A stretch of 64,000 nt of DNA, taken from NCBI GenBank assembly GCA_003223935.1, contig QHXQ01000058.1, positions 1 through 64,000 on the forward strand, given 5' to 3'. The notes beneath the pieces are model-generated. The model had not been told where the DNA came from, did not search any database, and saw only the letters and a program-made list of their open reading frames with translations. The stretch is from Acidobacteriota bacterium (GTDB lineage Bacteria > Acidobacteriota > Blastocatellia > Pyrinomonadales > Pyrinomonadaceae). Positions 51,960-62,094 of this stretch are shown in pieces (the first letter of the stretch is position 1; every line of letters begins with the position of its first letter). The position numbers and the translations under genes are program-made.

Positions 51960-52415
51960 TCAGCACAACTCTGCGACGTGTTCACCGAGCACGCGCAAGG
52001 CTGTGCCTAAATCATCCTGCTTGATGAGCAGATGATCGCGCGAGAAAGCGGAGAGCGCGCCGACGGAGATGCCGGCCCGCGCGAGCAGTTCGGTGACGAG
52101 TGCGAGATAACCGACGACGTGCCAGCCGAGTTCGATGTCGAGCGTGACGAGACGGAAGCCAGCTTCGGCGCGCGCATCGCGGACGGCGTGGCGCATCGTC
52201 TGCCAGTCTGCCTCTTCAAGTAATAGTGTGACTTCGTACTTGTCGCGCAAGAGCATGAAGGGCGCACCGGCGCGTGGGCTGAGTTCCGGTTGTTCGAGCA
52301 GCCGCGCCCAGTCGTGATGCGAGACGCCGACAAGCACGAACGCGGCCGGCGCGATCTCGACCTTCGTGCGGCGCAGCAACTCGACTACATCCATGTTCTG
52401 TTGTGTGTCGGGCAT
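51960..52415 (-). CDS. ACT-domain protein
   Basis: 151 residues (start ATG 52415; a second ATG at 52394). The N-terminal half forms an ACT-like unit of the CASTOR type, and the second half VTLDIELGWHVVGYLALVTELLARAGISV plus GALSAFSRDHLLIKQDDLG matches the ACT family pattern (beta-alpha-beta with ligand-binding loop). Members bind amino acids or act as small-molecule sensors. It sits between RNase J and the SDR gene. No enzyme domain is attached. Confidence 0.82.
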   Translation of the reverse strand: MPDTQQNMDVVELLRRTKVEIAPAAFVLVGVSHHDWARLLEQPELSPRAGAPFMLLRDKYEVTLLLEEADWQTMRHAVRDARAEAGFRLVTLDIELGWHVVGYLALVTELLARAGISVGALSAFSRDHLLIKQDDLGTALRVLGEHVAELC

Positions 52416-52448
52416 CAGCGCGCTGACGTGGTGGCGAATCTTGCAGGC

Positions 52449-54119
52449 TTAAACTTGCACGATGACCGGCACGATGACGGGGCGCGAGCCGGTCTGTTTT
52501 TGGATGTAGCGTTTGAGTTCGAGGCGGACGCGCTCTTTCAGGAGCGTCGTGTCGCGCCGTTCGTTCAAGGGCGCGCTCTCGACCGCTGCGGCGACGATGC
52601 GTTGCAGTTCGCGCGTGAAATTGGCCGCGCCGTTTGTGCCGTCCATGCCGATGACACCGCGTGTGACGATCTCAGGCGGCGCTTCGAGCGCGCCGCTCTC
52701 TTCGTTGAGCGTGACGACGGGCGTGACCACGCCGTCGCAGGCGAGTTGGCGGCGCTCGCGCACGGTCTCGCGGTCAATCTCTTCAAAGCCCGTCTCGTCA
52801 ATGAAGACGCGGCCCACTTCGCGTTGATCGATCACAGAGGCGCGTTCGCCGTCGAGTTCGAGCACGTCGCCGTTTTCGATCAGGATGATCTGCTCGTCGG
52901 CGATCCCCATGTGAATTTTTAGAAACTCTTTGTGCCGGTAGAGCATGCGATATTCGCCGTGCACGGGGACGACGAAGCGCGGGCGCACGGCTTCGGTCAT
53001 GATCCTGATGTCTTCTTGGGAAGCGTGACCGCTGACGTGGATCAAGCGGCGCTTCTCGTCAATGATCTTGCCGCCGCGTTTGTAGATGTCGCCGATGAGC
53101 CGCGAGATGGCGCGCTCGTTGCCCGGTATGATGCGCGCCGACAGCACAACTGTGTCGCCGTCGCCGATGCTCAAGCCCTTGTAGGTTTGCGTCGCCATCT
53201 GCGCGAGCGCGGCACGCCCTTCGCCTTGTGAGCCGGTAACGAGATAGACGATCTCATCGTCGCCTAACTGCCGCGCCTCTTGCAGCGAGACCATTTCGTT
53301 CTCGTGCACGTCCAAGTAGCCGAGCCGGTTGGCGATCTCCACGTTCTTGACCATCGAGCGGCCGAGCACGCAAACCTTGCGGCCGAACTGCTGCGCCACG
53401 TCGAAGACGATCTGCAAACGATGAATGGAAGACGCGAACGCGGCGACGATGATGCGCCCTTCGGCTTCGGCAAAAATCTCTTCAAACGCAGGGATGACAG
53501 CGCGCTCCGAAGGCGTGCGGCCGGGCACAGTCGCGTTCGTCGAATCTGACAGGAGCGCGAGCACGCCCTCTTGCCCGTAGCGGCGGAGCGTGCGCAAGTC
53601 AATCGGCTCGCCGATGACGGGCGTCTCGTCAACCTTGTAATCGCCTGTGTGTATGATCGTGCCGAGCGGCGTCGTGATGGCGAGCGAGAAGCAATCAACG
53701 AGCGAGTGCGAGGCGCGGATGAACTCGACTTGAAAGACGCCGATCTCTGCCGTCTCGCGCGGTTCGACGCGATGCAGCAAGACACGATCAAGCAAGTTGT
53801 GCTCTTCTAATTTGCTCTCGGCAAGGCCCGCCGTGAAGTGCGAACAGTAAACCGGCACGTTGAATTTTTTTAGAATGTAGGGGAGCGCGCCTAAGTGATC
53901 CTCGTGTCCGTGCGTGAGCACGATGGCGGTCAGATCGTCACGGTACTCTTCGAGGAAATCGAAGTCGGGCACGGACACGTCCACGCCGTAGGCCGACTCT
54001 TCTGGAAAGCCCATCCCCGCGTCCACGACGATCATCTCGTCGCCGTAGCGCACAGCCATGCAGTTCATCCCGAACTCGCCGATCCCGCCGAGCGGAATAA
54101 TCTCAATCACCTTACTCAC
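52449..54119 (-). CDS. rnj: Ribonuclease J
   Basis: 556 residues from a GTG at 54119. Metallo-beta-lactamase core with HGHEDHLGALPYILKKF (HxHxDH metal motif), HSLVDCFSLAI, HTGDYKVDE, and beta-CASP domain GSQGEGRAALAQMA and RRLIHVSGHASQEDI (beta-CASP motif region). The C-terminal ~100 residues form the RNase J tetramerisation domain. It is a 5' exo- and endonuclease for RNA turnover, here in a diderm with no RNase E in the window. Located upstream of the ACT gene. Confidence 0.95.
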   Translation of the reverse strand: MSKVIEIIPLGGIGEFGMNCMAVRYGDEMIVVDAGMGFPEESAYGVDVSVPDFDFLEEYRDDLTAIVLTHGHEDHLGALPYILKKFNVPVYCSHFTAGLAESKLEEHNLLDRVLLHRVEPRETAEIGVFQVEFIRASHSLVDCFSLAITTPLGTIIHTGDYKVDETPVIGEPIDLRTLRRYGQEGVLALLSDSTNATVPGRTPSERAVIPAFEEIFAEAEGRIIVAAFASSIHRLQIVFDVAQQFGRKVCVLGRSMVKNVEIANRLGYLDVHENEMVSLQEARQLGDDEIVYLVTGSQGEGRAALAQMATQTYKGLSIGDGDTVVLSARIIPGNERAISRLIGDIYKRGGKIIDEKRRLIHVSGHASQEDIRIMTEAVRPRFVVPVHGEYRMLYRHKEFLKIHMGIADEQIILIENGDVLELDGERASVIDQREVGRVFIDETGFEEIDRETVRERRQLACDGVVTPVVTLNEESGALEAPPEIVTRGVIGMDGTNGAANFTRELQRIVAAAVESAPLNERRDTTLLKERVRLELKRYIQKQTGSRPVIVPVIVQV

Positions 54120-54232
54120 TGTCGTCCAATTATCTCCCGTGTTCTCGGCGAGCGCGGCTCACCACAGATCGAAACGTTGCGGGGTTAGAACGGACAGTAT
54201 AACAGGCAAGTGCATGGTTGGCGATCAGACAC

Positions 54233-54374
54233 AGCAGAAAGCAGACGGCAGTAAGCAGTAGGCAGATAAAAAAAGGCCGTCGGTTGTCTGCACCTCAAGA
54301 GCTGATCAGGATGAGTCAACCGGCGGCCTTACAGTCTTGTCTTCAACTGCCTACTGCCCTTTTGCCTTCTGCTT
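54233..54374. repeat. Heptamer-period inverted repeat, unit GAAAGCA/GTAGGCA
   Basis: Arm 54233-54265 holds AGCAGAAAGCAGACGG then CAGTAAGCAGTAGGCAG; the far arm 54347-54374 reads CTGCCTACTGCCC then TTTTGCCTTCTGCTT. The arms flank a rho-independent terminator at 54267-54330. Related in sequence to the repeat at 57200-57292. Confidence 0.8.
54267..54330 (-). terminator. Rho-independent terminator after the histidine kinase gene
   Basis: On the minus strand AAGGCCGCCGGTTG pairs with CAACCGACGGCCTT (one mismatch, plus coordinates 54317-54330 and 54273-54286) across a ~30-nt loop, directly followed by TTTTTTT (54268-54274). It closes the hybrid kinase transcript before RNase J. Confidence 0.8.
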
Positions 54375-57065
54375 ACTTTGTTGTCCGTCGCGGGCGGCAA
54401 GGTTGGCGAGACAGTTGATGAGGGTTGCGGGTTCGATGGGCTTGGCGAGATGCGTCTCGTAGCCGGCAGCGTGCGCCCGCGCGCGATCTTCGGGCCGCGC
54501 GTAAGCGGTCAAAGCGAGCGCGGGTGTGTGCGCGCGTTGGTGCTGCGCCTCAAACTCGCGCACCTGCCGGATCAACTCGTAGCCGTCCTCGCCGGGCATC
54601 CCGATGTCGCTCACAAGCACGTCGGGCGGCGTCTGCTTGAACGACTCAAAGGCCGCGTTGACGTTCGCCGCCGACTCAACGGTCGCGCCGTTGCGACTTA
54701 AAGTGAGCGCGAGATAATCGCGCGCATCATCGTCGTCTTCCACGACCAGTACGCGCAGACCATCTAATATTGCGGGCTGCTGCTTGCTGCTTGCTGCTTG
54801 CTCATCTGCGGCACACGCAGCATCCAGCGAGCCGGAATCCGTCTGCCGCACTTGCGCGAGCGGCAGGCGTACTTTGAAGACCGCGCCCTGCCCTTCGCCC
54901 GCGCTGTGCACCGCAACCGTCCCGCCGTGCAGTTCGACCAGATGGCGCACGATGGCCAGCCCCAAGCCGAGACCACCGAAGAGCCGACTCGCCGTCTGAT
55001 CAGCCTGACGGAAACGGTCGAAGACGTAAGGCAGAAAGTCTGGCGCGATGCCGATGCCTGTGTCGCTGATGGTGATCTCTGCGTGCCCGTCCGCCTGCGC
55101 CAGTCCGACCGCAACGCTGCCGCCTTGGGGTGTGAACTTGATCGCGTTCGTGAGCAGATTCCAGATGACCTGCTGCAAGCGTGCCGCGTCGCCTGCGACG
55201 GCCCCAGCGTCGAGCGTCGTCTGCAAACGAATCTCTTTCGCTTCAGCCGCGAGCCGGACGGAATCGAGGACGGTTTCGATGATGGGCGCGAGTTCAACCG
55301 TGTGGCGTTCGAGGCTGAGCCGGCCCGTGATGATGCGTGAGATGTCGAGCAGGTCTTCAATCAGTTGCGCCTGCGCGCGCGCGTTGCGCTCGATCACTTC
55401 GTAAGCACGTTGCGCCACCTTCCCGTCCAAGCCGTCCGTGCACAGCAGCCGCGCCCAACCGAGAATGGCCGTGAGCGGCGTGCGCAACTCATGCGAGACG
55501 GTCGCGAGAAACTCGTCCTTCATGCGATTCGCGCTCTCGGCGGTGGCCCGGGCCGCTTGTTCGCGCCGGAGCAGGCGTTCCCTTTCTTCTTCCGCCTGCT
55601 TGTGCTCGGTGATGTTCTGCGTCACGCCGACGAAACGCGCTTCCATGCCTTGCCCGCCGATGCGCATCCCATGTACGCGCACCCAGACGATCTCGCCCGT
55701 GCGCGGATTGACGTTGCGAAATTCTATGACGAACCGCCCTGCGCCCTGCATCGCTTGCTCGTAGGCGGCCACTACGGCGTCGAGATCATCGGGATGAATA
55801 CACGCTTTGGTTTGGGCCGTGTCCTCAGATAGCTCGAAGCCCATCACGTCGGCCGTATTGGGCGAGTATTTGATCTTTTGTGTCGCTTGATCCAACTCCC
55901 ATGAGTAGATTTGCGCGGCTTCGAGGGCGATCCGCAAACGCTCTTCGGCGGCGCGCAACTCTTCTTCCGCACGCTTGCGCGCCGTAATGTCGCGCGCGAT
56001 GGTTGAAGTGCCAACGATCTGATCTGCTTGATCACGGATCGGCGAGATCGTCAGAGAGACATCGAGCAACGTGCCGTCCTTGCACCGGCGCACCGTCTCC
56101 AAGTGCGCGTTCCGCTCGCCGCGCCGCAGTCGCTCCAGCAGTTGCGGCAACTCGTCGGGCCGGTCGGGCGGGACAAGAATGGAGATCGGTTGCCCGATCA
56201 CTTCGGCCGCCGTGTAGCCATAGAGTCGTTCGGCCGCCGTGTTCCAACTGGTGATACGGCCGTCGAGCGTCTTGCCGATAATGACATCATCGGAAGATTC
56301 GACGATAGCGGCCAGTTGCGCCCGCGTCTGCTCGACCTCTTTGCGCGGAGTGATGTCCAATCCCAGTCCGGTCATACGCACGGCGCGCCCCGCCGCATCG
56401 GTGAAGACGCGCCCTTTGCCTTCGAGCCAATGGATGCTGCCATCGGGCCAGACGACGCGGAACTCCGTGTTGAACTCAGTGCCCGACTCGACCGCAGCTT
56501 TGATTGCGGCGCGCACTTGGTCGCGATCCTCTGGATGGATCAGTTTGACGTAACTCCCATAAGCGCCGTCGAACGTGCCGGGCCGCAACCCGTGCATCTC
56601 TTCAAGGATGCCCGTACAAGTGATCTTGCCCGCCTCAAAGTTCCACTGCCACGTGCCCATGCGCGCCGCATTGAGCGCCATATCAAGCTCCGCGCGCCCC
56701 TCTTCGGCCGTGCGCTGGCTTTGCCGCGCGGCCGCCTCAGCACGCTGGCGCGCAGCCGTGAGCGTGCTAACGAGCAGCGCCAAGAAGACAAAGGAACCGA
56801 GCCGCAGCAGGGCCGCAAAGCCGATGTCAATCGAGTGGGTTGGCGGCAGGATGAAGAACGTGGTGATGATGATTGACAGCGCGGTGGCGACGAGGCCGGG
56901 GCCGCGCCCGCCATACCAAGCACTCACGGTGACGGCAGCAAGGAAGAGGGTAAAAGTGATGCGCTCGGCCACGAGCGGGATCAGCAATGTCAGCGCCGTA
57001 GCCAGCGCGATGGCCAGCACTGCGACGCCATAGCGTTGCAAAGGAGTTCGGGAGGACTGCGCCAT
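54351..57065 (-). CDS. Hybrid sensor histidine kinase with DUF4118, three PAS and a receiver
   Basis: 904 residues from the ATG at 57065, with GAGGGAG upstream; the longer frame adds 25 residues before the membrane part. Order: four-helix DUF4118-like membrane region (~10-110), three PAS/PAC units (~125-240, ~250-370, ~385-500), HisKA around [15 protein letters not shown] (~525), HATPase with [20 protein letters not shown] and [12 protein letters not shown] (~640-740), then a receiver (~775-890) with [11 protein letters not shown] and the acceptor Asp in [11 protein letters not shown]. The DUF4118 head is known from KdpD. The stimulus is unknown. It is not next to a regulator gene and could phosphorylate its own receiver or a distant partner. 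Confidence 0.93.
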   Translation of the reverse strand: MAQSSRTPLQRYGVAVLAIALATALTLLIPLVAERITFTLFLAAVTVSAWYGGRGPGLVATALSIIITTFFILPPTHSIDIGFAALLRLGSFVFLALLVSTLTAARQRAEAAARQSQRTAEEGRAELDMALNAARMGTWQWNFEAGKITCTGILEEMHGLRPGTFDGAYGSYVKLIHPEDRDQVRAAIKAAVESGTEFNTEFRVVWPDGSIHWLEGKGRVFTDAAGRAVRMTGLGLDITPRKEVEQTRAQLAAIVESSDDVIIGKTLDGRITSWNTAAERLYGYTAAEVIGQPISILVPPDRPDELPQLLERLRRGERNAHLETVRRCKDGTLLDVSLTISPIRDQADQIVGTSTIARDITARKRAEEELRAAEERLRIALEAAQIYSWELDQATQKIKYSPNTADVMGFELSEDTAQTKACIHPDDLDAVVAAYEQAMQGAGRFVIEFRNVNPRTGEIVWVRVHGMRIGGQGMEARFVGVTQNITEHKQAEEERERLLRREQAARATAESANRMKDEFLATVSHELRTPLTAILGWARLLCTDGLDGKVAQRAYEVIERNARAQAQLIEDLLDISRIITGRLSLERHTVELAPIIETVLDSVRLAAEAKEIRLQTTLDAGAVAGDAARLQQVIWNLLTNAIKFTPQGGSVAVGLAQADGHAEITISDTGIGIAPDFLPYVFDRFRQADQTASRLFGGLGLGLAIVRHLVELHGGTVAVHSAGEGQGAVFKVRLPLAQVRQTDSGSLDAACAADEQAASSKQQPAILDGLRVLVVEDDDDARDYLALTLSRNGATVESAANVNAAFESFKQTPPDVLVSDIGMPGEDGYELIRQVREFEAQHQRAHTPALALTAYARPEDRARAHAAGYETHLAKPIEPATLINCLANLAARDGQQSKQKAKGQ

Positions 57066-57199
57066 TCGTTTAAGACTCCCTCGGAGTGCCAAGCGGCGGG
57101 GCAATGATTGAACACCGGCAGCGTTCAACCAAACCGGCAAGCCAACGGCAACCTGCGCAGCTTAATCCGTTTTCCCGACCACAGCAAGAGAAAGGACGA

Positions 57200-57292
57200 G
57201 GGATGAATAAGAACAGAAAGCAGAAGGCAGAAAGCAGAAGGCGGTAGGCAGTAACAGCAGTTTGTCTTCACTGCTTACTTCCTATTCATCCC
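57200..57292. repeat. Heptamer-period inverted repeat, unit GAAAGCA
   Basis: Left arm GGGATGAATA at 57200-57209 pairs with TATTCATCCC at 57283-57292, which overlaps the rsmA stop codon. Inside are GAAAGCA, GAAGGCA, GAAAGCA, GAAGGCG, GTAGGCA heptamers facing CTGCTTACTT. Same unit type as at 54233. Confidence 0.8.
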
Positions 57293-58104
57293 ATATCCCT
57301 TTCTTCAAGCGTGCGCGTGAGTTGCACCCATTCGGCGAGGGTGAGCGTCTCGGCGCGGCGTTGCGGCTCGATCTCGGCGGCGACGAGTGTGGCGCGCGCG
57401 CCGCCATGCGCCTCGACGCACGCACTGAGACGGGCGGGCGCGTGGCGCAGGTTGTTGAAGATCGTCTTGCGTCTCTGCATGAACCCGGCGCTAACCAATT
57501 GCCAGAGCAACGACTCATCGCTTATGTCCGCCGCGCCGCGCTCGCGCATGCGCAGACGCACGACCGTGCTCCAAACCTTCGGCACGGGCCGAAACGCGCT
57601 CGGCGCGACATCGAACAACGGCTCCGCTACGCAATAGGCTTCGACGAGCACAGACAGAAAGCCGCGCTCAGACGCACCCGGCGGCGCGATGATGCGCGCG
57701 ACCACCTCGCGCTGCAACATCAAGACCATCTCGCTGACGCAGACGTGCGCGGCAATCAAGCGTTGCAGAATCGCGGTCGAGATGTTGTAAGGCAGATTCG
57801 CCACGACGCGCGCCGTCTTTGCCGGCACGATGAGCGCGCAATAGTCAACCGCCAACGCATCACCTTCAACGAGCACAAAGTTCTCACGCGCGCCGAAGCG
57901 TTCACGCAACAACGGGATCAACTCACGATCAAACTCAAGCGCCACGACGCGCCCCGTCTGCTCGACAAGGCGCGCCGTCAGAGCGCCCCGCCCCGGCCCG
58001 ATCTCGATCACAGTCTCAGCCGCCGTCGGCGCAAACTCACGCACGATCCGCGCTGCCACGCGCTCATCCGCGAGAAAATTCTGACCGAGCCGTTTCTTCG
58101 CCAT
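57286..58104 (-). CDS. rsmA: 16S rRNA adenine dimethyltransferase (KsgA)
   Basis: 272 residues. [21 protein letters not shown] is the standard start. The SAM-binding motif [28 protein letters not shown] and the catalytic NLPYNIST are all present, and the C-terminal small domain includes [15 protein letters not shown]. It dimethylates two adjacent adenines in helix 45 of 16S rRNA. Its ATG directly abuts the hairpin arm at 58105 with no Shine-Dalgarno between. Confidence 0.96.
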   Translation of the reverse strand: MAKKRLGQNFLADERVAARIVREFAPTAAETVIEIGPGRGALTARLVEQTGRVVALEFDRELIPLLRERFGARENFVLVEGDALAVDYCALIVPAKTARVVANLPYNISTAILQRLIAAHVCVSEMVLMLQREVVARIIAPPGASERGFLSVLVEAYCVAEPLFDVAPSAFRPVPKVWSTVVRLRMRERGAADISDESLLWQLVSAGFMQRRKTIFNNLRHAPARLSACVEAHGGARATLVAAEIEPQRRAETLTLAEWVQLTRTLEERDMG

Positions 58105-58190
58105 AAAGCAGAGGTTAGAGGTCAGAGGTCAGAGGTTAGTGAGAACAGTTTTTACTGATCTCTAACCTCTAGCCTCTGACCTCTGCTTTT
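58105..58190. repeat. Heptamer-period inverted repeat, unit AGGTCAG
   Basis: Arm 58105-58142 reads AAAGCAG then AGGTTAG, AGGTCAG, AGGTCAG, AGGTTAG. The far arm 58156-58190 reads TGATCTC then TAACCTC, TAGCCTC, TGACCTC, TGCTTTT. It fills the spacer between ribD and rsmA and the arm begins one base from the rsmA start codon. Confidence 0.88.
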
Positions 58191-59292
58191 TCGGGTAGCC
58201 CGTGATCTCTACGTCCTCTTCGTGCTGCGTGATCTCTACATCGCGGAGTCTGGTTGCGTCGGCGACGAGTTGTGCGCCTGTGCCGGCGACGGCTGGGGGC
58301 GCGTCGGAGCCGCCGATGATGAGCGGCGCGATGAAGAAACTGATCTTGTTGACAAACGCAGCATCGAGGAAGCGGCCGGCGACCGTTGCGCCGCCTTCGA
58401 CGAGGACGCTTTGTAACTCACGTCGGTACAGATGCGCTAACACCGCGTTGAGATCGCGCGCGCCCTTCGGCAAGCGCACAACTTCGACGCCACAATCGGT
58501 CAGCGCAACGGCGGCACGTGCATCTGCCTGCGCGTTGGTGAAGACGATGACCGGCGTTGTGCGTGCGGTCTCAGCGAGTTGCATCTGTGGCGTGAGTGTC
58601 AATCTGTCATCAAGGACGATACGGACGAGCGGGCGGCGGCGCGGCAGACCTGAGCGATCTGTGAGCAGCGGATCATCCGCCGCGACTGTGCCCGCGCCGA
58701 CGAGGATGGCGTCGTATTCGTGGCGCAACCTGTGCACACGCGCGCGCGCCTGTGGGCCTGTGATCCAGCGCGCGTCGCCGGTGCGCGTGGCGATGCGCCC
58801 GTCGAGCGACGTGGCAAGTTTCAGATGGACGAACGGGCGCGCGTGGCGTTGTGCATGAATATATTTTTCGTTGAGCCGCGCGGCTTCACGCGCCAAGAGG
58901 CCCGTCTGCACCTCTATGCCGGCGGCGCGCAGGTGCGCAAAGCCACGCCCGGCGACAAGTGGGTTCGCATCTTCAATCGGTGCGACGACGCGCTGTATGC
59001 CAGCTTCAATCAGCGCCGTCGTGCAAGGCGGCGTGCGCCCTTGATGCGCGTGCGGTTCGAGCGAGACATAAGCGGTTGCACCACGCGCTCGCGCGCCAGC
59101 CTGTTCGAGCGCCAGAGTCTCTGCGTGTTTGATCTGTTCGTAAAGATAGAACCCTTCGCCGACAACTTCGCCGCGTGCATCGGCAATCACACACCCGACC
59201 AAAGGACTCGGACTCACCTGCCCCGCGCCTTGCGCCGCGAGTTCAAGGGCGCGGCGCAGCAAGCGTTCATCGTTTTCAAGTTCAAGGTTCAA
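58162..59292 (-). CDS. ribD: Riboflavin biosynthesis protein RibD (deaminase/reductase)
   Basis: 376 residues from a TTG at 59292. The N-terminal deaminase (~1-150) shows SPSPLVGCVIADARG, KHAETLAL with H56/E58, and SLEPHAHQGRTPPC. Here the first cysteine of the usual LEPC pair is H81, while the second, C90, is kept. The C-terminal reductase (~150-370) has HLKLATSLDGRIATRTGD and VEGGATVAGRFLDA. It performs two steps from GTP-derived pyrimidine to the ribityl precursor. The TTG lies inside a heptamer repeat (TTGAACC units), so the true N-terminus is uncertain, but a stop codon lies just upstream. Confidence 0.92.
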   Translation of the reverse strand: MNLELENDERLLRRALELAAQGAGQVSPSPLVGCVIADARGEVVGEGFYLYEQIKHAETLALEQAGARARGATAYVSLEPHAHQGRTPPCTTALIEAGIQRVVAPIEDANPLVAGRGFAHLRAAGIEVQTGLLAREAARLNEKYIHAQRHARPFVHLKLATSLDGRIATRTGDARWITGPQARARVHRLRHEYDAILVGAGTVAADDPLLTDRSGLPRRRPLVRIVLDDRLTLTPQMQLAETARTTPVIVFTNAQADARAAVALTDCGVEVVRLPKGARDLNAVLAHLYRRELQSVLVEGGATVAGRFLDAAFVNKISFFIAPLIIGGSDAPPAVAGTGAQLVADATRLRDVEITQHEEDVEITGYPKKQRSEARG

Positions 59293-59550
59293 GGTTATGC
59301 GATTTGTGCGTCAATCTGCCGCGCGAGCGGCGAATTGAGTTTAGCCCGGCGTTTCAACGCCGGGTTGGATGGCGTAAACAATCCGTCGCGTCAGCGATGA
59401 ATGAATAGCAATAATCAATCGTCGCTGACGCGACGACGATCAATTCACATGCTCTCTCTCCCGGCGTTGAAACGCCGGGCTAAACTCTGTTGCCGCTTCG
59501 CGGCGGTTTCATCCGCAGGACTAAAATAACTTTGAACCTTGAACCTTGAA

Positions 59551-59551
<1 letters not shown>
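59273..59551. repeat. Nested inverted repeats in the ftsY-ribD spacer
   Basis: Three nested levels. Outer: heptamers TCAAGGT near 59277-59296 facing GAACCTT (59531-59551). Middle: a perfect 27-bp inverted repeat, 59338-59364 against 59460-59486, containing AGCCCGGCG and CAACGCCGGG. Inner: perfect 14-bp arms CGTCGCGTCAGCGA (59384-59397) and its complement (59422-59435). It overlaps the ribD start at the left and ends at the ftsY stop at the right. Confidence 0.88.
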
Positions 59552-60567
<1,016 letters not shown>

Positions 60568-60779
60568 GGGCGCGGGCTTCGGTGCTGTGGATTTGGGCGG
60601 CGCGACGGGTTGTGCGGGCGCGCTCGGTCTTGCGTGGGCGCATCGGGCGCGGCTTGTGTCTGCTCTACGGTTGATGCAGGCGGCTCAAGCGTGGGCGGCG
60701 TTGCGGGCTGCGGCGCGGCCGGTTCGTTGAGGCCGAGCGTGATGTAGCGGTCGGAACTTTTGCGTCTCCAGAAAGCCAT
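60568..60779 (-). pseudogene. N-terminal fragment of ftsY, out of frame
   Basis: From an ATG at 60779 the frame reads MAFWRRKSSDRYITLGLNEP followed by a Pro/Ala-rich stretch, the typical start of FtsY (A domain). After roughly 55 codons it no longer encodes FtsY-like sequence, while the FtsY NG frame, offset as by one missing base, takes over at a repetitive GCGCGCCC stretch. Continuation in the NG frame gives the expected Pro/Ala/Lys linker. The indel may be a sequencing or assembly error. Confidence 0.65.
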
Positions 60780-61054
60780 GAGTTCAGATCAATACCTTTG
60801 CGTGTGCGTGTCTATTAAAAGTTCATGATTATAGCGGCAACCGATGCGTGACGACAAAAGCGTGTGCGCGTCCAAGTCATCGGCTCGCTCTGGCACGACA
60901 TACGCATGGCCACTCCACAGTCGCGCAGACTGCGCGATTGCGTCGGTACGTTGTGGCGATACAGACGACCGCTTTACCCGCGCCGGCCCTGTTTTGCCCT
61001 CGGCCCGCCAACCCGACGCCGCCCGATAGCGCCATAGTCCAAAATGAGCTTCTC

Positions 61055-61897
61055 ATGAAACAGTCTTCACGCCGCTTGCTGCTCGCACTCTTCTTCGCGC
61101 TCATGTTCACTTTCGTCTGCGTGAACGCGAGCCTGTCGCTCGCGCCGGTCATGCGTTCGAGCATGCGCGGGTGGAATGTGAAGGCTGATACCGACGGCCG
61201 GCTGCGCGTCAGTTCCGTCAACCCGAAGGGGCCGGCGACCGTCTTGCGCCGCGATGATGAGATCGTCGCAGTGCGCAGCTTGCAGACGCCGGCCGCGCCC
61301 GCAGCAGATGTATCGCCTTGGCCTGTGCCATCCGGTTATCAGTATGCCGTCGTCATCCGGCGCGAAGGGCAGTTACAAGAGTTCACGTTGCGCACGGTCA
61401 GCTATCCCTTGAGCTATCGCTTCACGCTCGTGGTTGGCACGCCGCACACGGAGACGGTGGCAGTGCTGCTGCGCGACGAAGCGACGGGCGCATATCGTTG
61501 CACCAACGCAGCCACACACAAGCAAGCGACGGGCGTGCGCATTAACGTGGACGAACAGAGCACGAACGCGCTCAGTCGGCCCGCGGAGGCGCTGACGCTT
61601 GAGTTGTTGCGTAGTCGCACTGAGCCGCTCGCGGTCGAGGTGCGCGACCCGCAGTCTTGGGTGCATGCGCGCTTGACCGCGCCGGGCTTGGCGGCTGATG
61701 CGCGCCGCGCCGAACTGGCCGCGCGTTTGCAACCCGAACGCCCGGACATGCGCATCCTCTACATGTCCGGTTACACAGGTGACGCCATCATCCATCACGG
61801 CGTCCTCGACGCCGGTTTCGCCTTCCTCGAAAAACCCTTCACGCCCGACACGCTCGCCGCCAAAGTGCGTAGCGTGCTCGACGCCCGGCAGAATTAA
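61055..61897 (+). CDS. Chimeric remnant of a hybrid sensor kinase (sensor head joined to receiver tail)
   Basis: 280 residues from the ATG at 61055. Residues ~7-30 are a signal-anchor ([17 protein letters not shown]). Then comes a PDZ-like part ([35 protein letters not shown]). From about residue 225 the sequence is the end of a receiver domain: [52 protein letters not shown], with the conserved Lys of EKPFTP. The membrane helices, histidine kinase core and the first half of the receiver, including its phospho-Asp, are absent. The frame is open, so it may be expressed but cannot signal as a kinase. The upstream spacer (60780-61054) shows nothing recognisable. Confidence 0.7.
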   Translation: MKQSSRRLLLALFFALMFTFVCVNASLSLAPVMRSSMRGWNVKADTDGRLRVSSVNPKGPATVLRRDDEIVAVRSLQTPAAPAADVSPWPVPSGYQYAVVIRREGQLQEFTLRTVSYPLSYRFTLVVGTPHTETVAVLLRDEATGAYRCTNAATHKQATGVRINVDEQSTNALSRPAEALTLELLRSRTEPLAVEVRDPQSWVHARLTAPGLAADARRAELAARLQPERPDMRILYMSGYTGDAIIHHGVLDAGFAFLEKPFTPDTLAAKVRSVLDARQN

Positions 61898-62094
61898 CTT
61901 ATGCCACGTTGAGCTTCATCGAGCGCATTTCTATTAAGTCAAAAGGGAGTTCGACACACGGAAGCGCCGCGTTGTTTGTTGCGAACATTGAGCCTCTTAT
62001 CCGAATTATCTTGAACCAACATCGGAACGATGATATAAGGCGCGGCTGAACCAGGGTGCCGGGCAGCAGAGTTTCTTCGGAAGGGAGACGGCTT

